The position numbers were made by a program, and so were the translations under genes. Under the pieces are notes generated by a model. The model worked only from the letters and a program-made list of their open reading frames with translations. It searched no databases and was not told where the DNA came from. A stretch of DNA of 64,000 bases from assembly GCA_030441535.1 (NCBI GenBank), contig JAUJFZ010000002.1:310001-374000 (forward strand), read 5' to 3'. The DNA comes from Betaproteobacteria bacterium LSUCC0117. GTDB lineage: Bacteria > Pseudomonadota > Gammaproteobacteria > Burkholderiales > Burkholderiaceae_C. Shown in pieces: positions 59,156 through 64,000 of this stretch (position 1 is its first letter; each line of letters opens with the position of its first letter).

Positions 59156-60078
59156 CGCACCAATGCTTTGCATAGTGAAGCCAACGCTTCGAAGTTGGGG
59201 TGTGTTTGAAACGTTGATCGGGTCACCAGCGAGATCCCACGTTTCGGCGGCGGTGCGCTAAACGGCTGTGCGATGACGTCTGTGCCATTGAGCAGGCCAG
59301 CCTTGACAGCCATCTCTGGCAACATGGAGAAGCCCAAACCTGCTTCGACCATCTGAATCAGTGTCGGCAGGCTGCTGGCTTCAATGTCAGCGTATGCCTC
59401 GCCCCTCGGTTGACGTCGGACTTGCGCACAGGCCGCCAGCGCATGGTCACGCAGACAATGCCCCTCGCCCAACAGCATCAGGCGACTGAAATCCAGGTCC
59501 TTTAGTTTCCAGGCCTTTTGTTGTGCCATGGCGTCTGATTTCGAGGCGATGAGCCACATTTCCTCCTCGTAGACGGGCAGCTCCGCCAGTCGCCCTACAG
59601 CCATTGGCGTGGCAATTAACGCGGCATCAATGCGCCCCGCCTCCAAAGCCGCCAGCAGCTCGTGGGTTTGTGCCTCGTGCAGTAACACCCGCAGGTTCGG
59701 GAAGCGACTACGCGCTTCGCGCATCAGTTTGGGTAGTAAAAAAGGTGCGATGGTTGGGATCGCACCCAATGTCAAACGACCTTGTAGAGGGGTGGCGAGT
59801 GCCGATCCGAGTTGTAAAAAATCGCCCGCGGTGCTCAGCAGATCGATGGCGAGGGGGCGCAGCGCCTCACCCGCTGATGTGAGCATGACGCGCTTGTTGT
59901 CCCGTTCAAAAAGCGACACACCCACTTGTTTTTCGAGCTCGCGCACGCCGCCCGATAGCGTTGACTGAGTCACGAAACAATTGGCTGCAGCCTGCGTGAA
60001 GTGCAAGGTATCAGCTAATGTCACAAAGTAGTGCAGTTGCTTGAGGGACAGGTTGGCCGCCATTTGGTTTGAATTCAT
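59116..60078 (-). CDS. oxyR: OxyR-type LysR family peroxide regulator
   Basis: From the ATG at 60078 (320 residues), the N-terminal winged helix reads 'LSLKQLHYFVTLADTLHFTQ' and 'TQSTLSGGVRELEKQVG'. The sensor domain contains Cys208 and Cys217 in 'GEGHCLRDHALAAC', nine residues apart, exactly the spacing of the redox-active Cys199/Cys208 of E. coli OxyR. This supports a true hydrogen peroxide sensor rather than a general LysR. An alternative start is the ATG at 60063. It is divergent from the rubrerythrin operon across a 119-base gap, so it probably controls that operon and itself. Confidence 0.93.
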   Translation of the reverse strand: MNSNQMAANLSLKQLHYFVTLADTLHFTQAAANCFVTQSTLSGGVRELEKQVGVSLFERDNKRVMLTSAGEALRPLAIDLLSTAGDFLQLGSALATPLQGRLTLGAIPTIAPFLLPKLMREARSRFPNLRVLLHEAQTHELLAALEAGRIDAALIATPMAVGRLAELPVYEEEMWLIASKSDAMAQQKAWKLKDLDFSRLMLLGEGHCLRDHALAACAQVRRQPRGEAYADIEASSLPTLIQMVEAGLGFSMLPEMAVKAGLLNGTDVIAQPFSAPPPKRGISLVTRSTFQTHPNFEALASLCKALVRKKTNGARRSRIG

Positions 60079-60197
60079 GATCGGTAATTTCGATAAAAAC
60101 AATTGATTTAATCCATTTTACAGATTAACTGTGACCCTTCAAACTTCAGTCATCGGTTCACTGAGAGCCTGTTTTTAAAGCTGAAAGGACGAAGATC
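60079..60197. promoter_or_regulatory. oxyR / rubrerythrin divergent control region
   Basis: The 119 bases between the divergent genes are AT-rich near oxyR (about 60085-60130). Loosely spaced short motifs there (GATA, ATTG, CATT, GATTA) could form an imperfect OxyR tetra-site (ATAG-N7-CTAT type), but no strong match is present. A GAAAGGA ribosome-binding site precedes the rubrerythrin ATG. Confidence 0.35.
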
Positions 60198-60695
60198 ATG
60201 ACCCACACAACCAACCCATCTGTCACCGTGCAAAATCTGGAAGCGGCATTCGCTGGTGAGTCAATGGCGCACATCAAGTACCGCTATTTCGCCAAGATTG
60301 CCCGTGAAATGGGTGATACCGCTACGGCGGATATTTTTGAGGCGACAGCAGATCAAGAGGTCATGCATGCCTTTGGTCACTTGGATTTGCTGTACCCCAA
60401 AGCACAAATGACACCGGCAAAAGCATTGCAGTTGGCGATCGAGGGTGAAACCTACGAGTACACCGAGATGTACCCCCAATTCCGTCACCTTGCCGTCGAA
60501 GAGGGCAATTCGGTCGCTGTACGTGAATTCGACGATCAAATTGCTGAGAGCAAAGCGCACGCGGATGCCTTCCGTGCGGTATTGGATAAAGCGGCAAAGC
60601 GCTTCGCGGCGTTGACGCGGGTAGAGCAGCACCATGCGAACCAATACAAGGCCGCTTTGGCACGCGTTGAGGCGGAAGCCGTGACGTCGGCTTGA
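60198..60695 (+). CDS. Rubrerythrin lacking a rubredoxin domain
   Basis: The 165-residue diiron four-helix protein should reduce hydrogen peroxide to water. The metal ligands Glu21, Glu54, His57, Glu84/Glu87 ('GETYEYTEMYP'), Glu117 and His121 all match the rubrerythrin pattern. The usual C-terminal rubredoxin domain is missing; a separate rubredoxin gene begins 37 bases downstream and its reductase follows, so the electron path is split over three proteins. The residues after 150 are a short Ala/Glu tail. A good ribosome-binding site (AAAGGA) supports the ATG at 60198. Confidence 0.92.
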   Translation: MTHTTNPSVTVQNLEAAFAGESMAHIKYRYFAKIAREMGDTATADIFEATADQEVMHAFGHLDLLYPKAQMTPAKALQLAIEGETYEYTEMYPQFRHLAVEEGNSVAVREFDDQIAESKAHADAFRAVLDKAAKRFAALTRVEQHHANQYKAALARVEAEAVTSA

Positions 60696-60732
60696 TCGAA
60701 CTCTTTAACTATTTTTTGAAAAAGGAACCATC

Positions 60733-60897
60733 ATGAAAACCTATATTTGTATCGTGTGCGGCTTTGTTTATGACGAGGCGCAAGGCCGTCCTGAAGAGGG
60801 GATTGCCGCTGGTACGTTGTGGTCAGCTGTCCCTGATGACTGGGCGTGCCCTGACTGCGGCGTTGCCAAAGTTGATTTCGAAGTCGTCGAAATCTAA
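60733..60897 (+). CDS. Rubredoxin (second copy, peroxidase operon)
   Basis: This 54-residue Fe(Cys)4 protein has 'CIVCGFVYDEAQG' and 'CPDCGVAKVDFEVVEI'. It is distinct from the copy at 22.3 kb (different loops between the knuckles). It follows rubrerythrin and precedes rubredoxin reductase by ten bases, so it should carry electrons from the reductase to rubrerythrin. AAAGGA ribosome-binding site. Confidence 0.95.
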   Translation: MKTYICIVCGFVYDEAQGRPEEGIAAGTLWSAVPDDWACPDCGVAKVDFEVVEI

Positions 60898-60907
60898 GGA
60901 GCGCCTG

Positions 60908-61909
60908 ATGTCCGAGCGTCCCATCGTGATAGCGGGTTCGGGGTTGGCAGGGTGGACAGTCGCGCGCGAGTTGCGAGCCCTGTCCAGCGACCGTCCCATT
61001 ACCCTGGTTACCGCCAACAGCGGCGACTTTTACAGCAAGCCAATGCTTTCGAATGCGTTCGCGCAGGGTAAGTCGCCAGCCAACCTGTTGCAAGCAACGG
61101 GGGCGGCGCAGGCTGCTAAATACGATGTGACGCTGATGGCGAATACCACGGTGACATCGATTGAGGCCGCACAGCACACCCTGCAGGTGGGCTCGACCCA
61201 GTTGCCTTATGGCGACTTGGTCTTGGCGTTGGGCGCAGCACCGGTGCGTCTGTCGCTGCCCGGCGCAGCGTTCATCTGCTCGGTCAATGACTGGTGGGAC
61301 TATGCGGCATTCCGCGACCGGATGAGCCGTGCGCCCAATCCAGCGGCCGTTCGGGCCGTGATCTTGGGGGCTGGTTTGATTGGTTGCGAGTTTGCCAATG
61401 ACTTAGCAGGCGCAGGTCACAGCGTCACGCTGGTTGATCCCGGTGAGCGCACACTTAATCGGCTCATCAATGAGGGTGATAGTGTGCGCTTACAAACGGC
61501 GCTGCACGAACTCGGCGTGAACTTTCGCTTCGGCAAGACAGCCCGGGCGGTTAACGAGGCGTTGGACGGTAGTTACACGGTCGATCTGTCGGATGGGACG
61601 ACCTTGGCAGCTGATGTCGTGCTGTCTGCAGTGGGCCTTCAGCCGCAGACCGCGTTGGCGAGCGCCGCCGGTATCGAAGTCACGCAAGGCATCTGCGTGG
61701 ACAACATGGGGCAGACCTCTGCCCCTGGCGTCTGGGCCTTAGGTGATTGTGCAGCTTATGTGCGCGGCGTCATGCCCTATGTCATGCCCTTGATGACAGC
61801 AGCCAAAGCAATGGCTAAGACACTGTTAGGTACGCCAACGCCTATTGTGTTTCCCGCCATGCCCGTCCGCATTAAAACGCCAGCTTACCCGCTCACTGTG
61901 CAGGCGTGA
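60908..61909 (+). CDS. NAD(P)H:rubredoxin reductase-like FAD oxidoreductase
   Basis: The 333-residue two-dinucleotide-binding-fold flavoprotein has an FAD loop 'VIAGSGLAGWTVARELRAL' at the N-terminus, the NAD(P)H loop 'VILGAGLIGCEFANDLAGAG' (about 155-174) and the second FAD block 'GVWALGDCAAY'. It is shorter than AlkT-type rubredoxin reductases (about 380) and lacks their C-terminal extension. The ATG at 60908 has AGGAG upstream. Its place right after rubredoxin makes that its likely acceptor. Confidence 0.9.
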   Translation: MSERPIVIAGSGLAGWTVARELRALSSDRPITLVTANSGDFYSKPMLSNAFAQGKSPANLLQATGAAQAAKYDVTLMANTTVTSIEAAQHTLQVGSTQLPYGDLVLALGAAPVRLSLPGAAFICSVNDWWDYAAFRDRMSRAPNPAAVRAVILGAGLIGCEFANDLAGAGHSVTLVDPGERTLNRLINEGDSVRLQTALHELGVNFRFGKTARAVNEALDGSYTVDLSDGTTLAADVVLSAVGLQPQTALASAAGIEVTQGICVDNMGQTSAPGVWALGDCAAYVRGVMPYVMPLMTAAKAMAKTLLGTPTPIVFPAMPVRIKTPAYPLTVQA

Positions 61910-61939
61910 GGACGTTCGACTTGGGGTAAGCTGACGCAC

Positions 61940-62455
61940 ATGAGCGCGTCAGCCCCTTACAAAATCCCGCACTCCGTGCTGGTGGTCATACACGACTGTG
62001 CGGGTAATGTGTTGTTAATTGAGCGGGCCAGTCAGGCAGGATTTTGGCAAAGCGTGACGGGGTCTCTTGATCAACTGACTGAGTCACATCGTGCCGCTGC
62101 AGTGCGCGAGGTGATGGAAGAAGTCGGCATTGATGCAGGTGCGCCGGGTTGTACGCTGACTGATTGGGGTCTTGAGAACGTTTACGAGATCTATCCAATG
62201 TGGCGTCATCGTTATGCCCCGGGTGTGACTCGCAACACCGAGCGGGTTTTTGGGCTTCGTGTGCCGACGCGCACACCCGTCAGGCTCAGTGCAGAACACA
62301 CGGCTTACCAATGGCTTCCCCGACTGGATGCGGCCCTAGCCTGCTTCTCCCCGTCGAATGCCGAGGCTATTCTATTGCTGGATCGATATGCGGGGTTTAA
62401 GCCCTGCCCTGGCGGGGTGATTTGTTGGTCGTTCCGCGGCAGTGGTTTAGGGTGA
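61940..62455 (+). CDS. nudB: Dihydroneopterin triphosphate pyrophosphatase (NudB-like Nudix)
   Basis: The 171-residue Nudix protein shows the NudB signature 'LLIERASQAGFWQSVTGSLD' and the box 'AAVREVMEEVGI', and later 'VYEIYPMWRHRYAPGVTRNT', where NudB has its substrate loop. NudB removes pyrophosphate from 7,8-dihydroneopterin triphosphate, the product of FolE, which is encoded 61 bases downstream. The box has one extra residue in its first part compared with the strict consensus. The C-terminal 20 residues are atypical and may be unstructured. Confidence 0.85.
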   Translation: MSASAPYKIPHSVLVVIHDCAGNVLLIERASQAGFWQSVTGSLDQLTESHRAAAVREVMEEVGIDAGAPGCTLTDWGLENVYEIYPMWRHRYAPGVTRNTERVFGLRVPTRTPVRLSAEHTAYQWLPRLDAALACFSPSNAEAILLLDRYAGFKPCPGGVICWSFRGSGLG

Positions 62456-62516
62456 TAGCATCAAGGGTCACTAATAATGATGTTGATAACCTTCTCTCAT
62501 AAAGAGACTTTAATCC

Positions 62517-63224
62517 ATGAGTAATTCCAACGCGTCCCCCGATGAGGGCGTTCCGGTATCCGTCAAGATACGAGAGCGCCTGAAGGCCAACCGCATGCGC
62601 TTCCATTCGAATGACAACATTGCGGCAGCCATTGAGCCTGGCGACCTTGATGCGATGTTGGAAGAGGTCACCGAGAAAATGCGGGGCGTCCTGGAAAGCA
62701 TGGTTATCGATACAGAGAACGATCACAATACCGCCGATACGGCGCGCCGTGTGGCCAAGATGTATATCCAAGAAGTATTCAAAGGGCGCTATGTATCAGC
62801 ACCTGCGGTAACCGAGTTCCCGAACGCTGAGCACCTGAATGAGCTCATGATCGTTGGCCCCATCACGGTCCGGAGCGCATGCAGTCATCACTTTTGCCCC
62901 GTGATTGGGGAGGTCTATATCGGTGTGATGCCCAACGAGCATACCAATGTCATTGGTCTCAGCAAATACGCGCGATTGGCCGAGTGGGTGATGGGGCGGC
63001 CTCAAATTCAAGAGGAAGCCGTTGTCCAGTTGGCCGACCTTATTCAAGAAAAAACCCAGCCAGACGGTCTCGCGATCGTCATGGAGGCGAGCCATTTCTG
63101 TATGGGGTGGCGCGGGGTGAAAGACATGGACAGCAAGATGATCAACTCGGTCATGCGTGGTGTTTTTCTGAAAGACGTCAATTTGCGACGTGAATTTTTA
63201 TCGCTGATCCCTCGAAAGGCTTAA
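62517..63224 (+). CDS. folE: GTP cyclohydrolase I
   Basis: It makes 7,8-dihydroneopterin triphosphate from GTP, the first step of folate and pterin synthesis. The 235 residues have zinc ligands Cys122 and His125 ('RSACSHHFCPV') and Cys195 ('SHFCMGWRGV'), with 'IGLSKYARLAEW' and 'EEAVVQLADLI' as usual. The zinc loop differs from the common 'CEHH' form (CSHH here) and has an extra Cys127. It belongs to the FolE1 zinc type. nudB precedes and a BLUF gene follows after three bases. Confidence 0.94.
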   Translation: MSNSNASPDEGVPVSVKIRERLKANRMRFHSNDNIAAAIEPGDLDAMLEEVTEKMRGVLESMVIDTENDHNTADTARRVAKMYIQEVFKGRYVSAPAVTEFPNAEHLNELMIVGPITVRSACSHHFCPVIGEVYIGVMPNEHTNVIGLSKYARLAEWVMGRPQIQEEAVVQLADLIQEKTQPDGLAIVMEASHFCMGWRGVKDMDSKMINSVMRGVFLKDVNLRREFLSLIPRKA

Positions 63225-63227
63225 ACC

Positions 63228-63653
63228 ATGTTGGTTCGATTGCTATACGTTAGCCGCGCTGTTGATCAAGACGCGAAGCGCGCCATTGAGTCTATTTTGG
63301 ATGCGTCTCGCAGCCACAACCTGAGTCATGGCATCACGGGTATCTTGTGCTACGGCGGTGATATTTTTCTGCAGGCGATCGAGGGTGGTCGTACCGCCGT
63401 CAATAACCTATACAACCACATAAGCCATGACAAACGCCACACTGACGTGGTGTTGTTGCACTACGAAGAGATTCGAGAGCGCCGATTTGGCGGTTGGACA
63501 ATGGGTCAAGTCAACCTGTCAAAGCTCAACACATCGATTGTGTTGAAGTACTCTGAGCGTCCCGAATTTGATCCCTATTCGGTCTCTGGCGACGTGTCGC
63601 TGGCCCTGCTCGAGGAGTTAATGGCCACAGCCTCCATCATCGGCAGAGCCTGA
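63228..63653 (+). CDS. BLUF-domain blue-light photoreceptor
   Basis: The 141-residue protein is a single BLUF domain (1-95) plus a short helical tail. All photocycle residues are placed: Tyr7 ('LLYVSR'), Asn31 ('SRSHNLSHGITG'), Gln49 ('FLQAIEGG'), and Trp90 and Met92 ('GGWTMGQV'). FAD bound here shifts absorbance when the Tyr-Gln hydrogen-bond network switches in blue light. No output domain is attached, so it must act through a partner protein. It starts three bases after the folE stop with AAAGG as ribosome-binding site, so it is probably co-transcribed with folE. Confidence 0.93.
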   Translation: MLVRLLYVSRAVDQDAKRAIESILDASRSHNLSHGITGILCYGGDIFLQAIEGGRTAVNNLYNHISHDKRHTDVVLLHYEEIRERRFGGWTMGQVNLSKLNTSIVLKYSERPEFDPYSVSGDVSLALLEELMATASIIGRA

Positions 63654-63677
63654 GGTCACACCGTTTAGTCGGCAGCC

Positions 63678-64000
63678 GTGTCTGACACGCTTTTATTGGG
63701 ATGCGACTTCTCGAGCGCACCCACGCGGCGAAAACCCAACGTGCTGGCGTGGGGAGCGTTGCGTGGCAGTGTGGTGAGTTTGACCCGATTACAAACCTGC
63801 GACTCTCTGGCCGACACAGTGGCGGCTTGGGGTGCTGAACCAGCGTGGGTCGGTGGTTTTGATTTGCCATTTGGCTTGCCCCGTGAACTGGTCGAAACGC
63901 TGGGGTGGCCAACCGAGTGGTCGGCGTTGATGGACCACTACCAGCAGTTGACCCGTCCTGAAATTCGAGATGCATTTGCCGGCTTTTGTGCGGCACGGCC
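63678..64000 (+). CDS. DUF429-type protein, N-terminal part (cut by window edge)
   Basis: The open frame begins at GTG 63678, after an in-frame stop at 63666-63668, and runs past the right edge. It reads 'LLLGCDFSSAPTRRKPNVLA' followed by 'WVGGFDLPFGLPRELVETLG', typical of the DUF429 family (RNase H-like fold, predicted nuclease, no proven role). About 107 residues are visible. It was not obvious by ATG starts because the only start is GTG. It probably has its own transcription or continues from the BLUF gene 24 bases upstream. Confidence 0.75.
   Translation, partial: MSDTLLLGCDFSSAPTRRKPNVLAWGALRGSVVSLTRLQTCDSLADTVAAWGAEPAWVGGFDLPFGLPRELVETLGWPTEWSALMDHYQQLTRPEIRDAFAGFCAAR

Noticed and set aside
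60079..60197. Exact OxyR tetra-site in the divergent region
   Set aside because: The spaced AT-rich motifs match the consensus too poorly to call an operator; kept only as a general control region.
60764..60907. Upstream extension of the rubredoxin reductase frame
   Set aside because: It overlaps the rubredoxin gene in another frame; the ATG at 60908 has AGGAG and gives the FAD-binding N-terminus.
1..64000. Mobile elements, prophage, CRISPR arrays or toxin-antitoxin pairs
   Set aside because: No transposase, integrase, phage structural gene, direct-repeat array or recognisable toxin-antitoxin pair was found; gene content and order look like conserved chromosome throughout.

Overview
The window reads as a contiguous stretch of chromosome from a betaproteobacterium of the order Burkholderiales. 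The base composition is moderately GC-rich. Several features are typical of that order: a lysine/alanine/proline-repeat histone H1-like protein, a DUF3426 protein, the ypjD/PP0621/ampD and proB/CNP1-like/rppH neighbourhoods, a PyrB plus pseudo-dihydroorotase pair, a DUF3683 giant dehydrogenase, and a ubiE/Tim44-like/ubiJ/ubiB run. The genus cannot be fixed from sequence reading alone. I see no insertion sequence, phage, CRISPR array, rRNA operon or origin, and no stretch over about 300 bases lacks a gene.

Layout. 1-5.8 kb: end of a DUF3426 gene, the histone-like gene, and nrdB/nrdA for class Ia ribonucleotide reductase. Upstream of nrdA lies a paired NrdR operator that covers the promoter. 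5.8-16.4 kb: ampD, a PP0621-like gene, ypjD, ffh, miaB, tRNA-Met, an enoyl-CoA hydratase, an M61 peptidase, dsbC, a UbiH-like monooxygenase and ychF. 16.4-24 kb: a yqaA-like gene, dusB-fis, purH, hemL, a divergent ThiD-like kinase, a rubredoxin and a photolyase. 24-28.8 kb: a tightly packed run of yqgE, ruvX, pyrR, pyrB, the inactive pyrC homologue and plsC. 28.8-37.5 kb: a copper chaperone, tRNA-Arg, a MetE catalytic-domain protein, an MFS transporter, putA with a divergent Lrp/AsnC regulator, tRNA-Pro, ispB and a DUF2892 protein. 37.7-47.6 kb: rplU-rpmA, obgE, proB, a CNP1-like gene, rppH, proS, grxD, prmC, prfA and hemA. 47.6-57.3 kb: a small membrane protein, the DUF3683/FAD/Fe-S dehydrogenase, a HIT protein, ubiE, a Tim44-like gene, ubiJ, ubiB, fmdB and a DUF502 gene. 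57.3-64 kb: aspS, oxyR, rubrerythrin, rubredoxin, rubredoxin reductase, nudB, folE, a BLUF photoreceptor and the start of a DUF429 gene.

How the genes work together. Most of the window is housekeeping: translation (prfA/prmC, proS, aspS, ffh, L21/L27), de novo pyrimidine and purine synthesis, ubiquinone synthesis (ispB, ubiE, ubiJ, ubiB, UbiH-like), haem precursors (hemA, hemL), and proline synthesis and breakdown.

Two groups near the right end are the most coherent accessory systems. The first is a split rubrerythrin, rubredoxin and rubredoxin reductase chain, divergent from an OxyR with both redox cysteines; it looks like a complete NAD(P)H peroxidase module. The second is nudB, folE and a BLUF blue-light sensor, which places light sensing three bases after the first enzyme of folate/pterin synthesis. 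A photolyase, an enzyme class that often carries a folate antenna, lies elsewhere in the window. I did not find anything that is clearly a wholly new kind of system.
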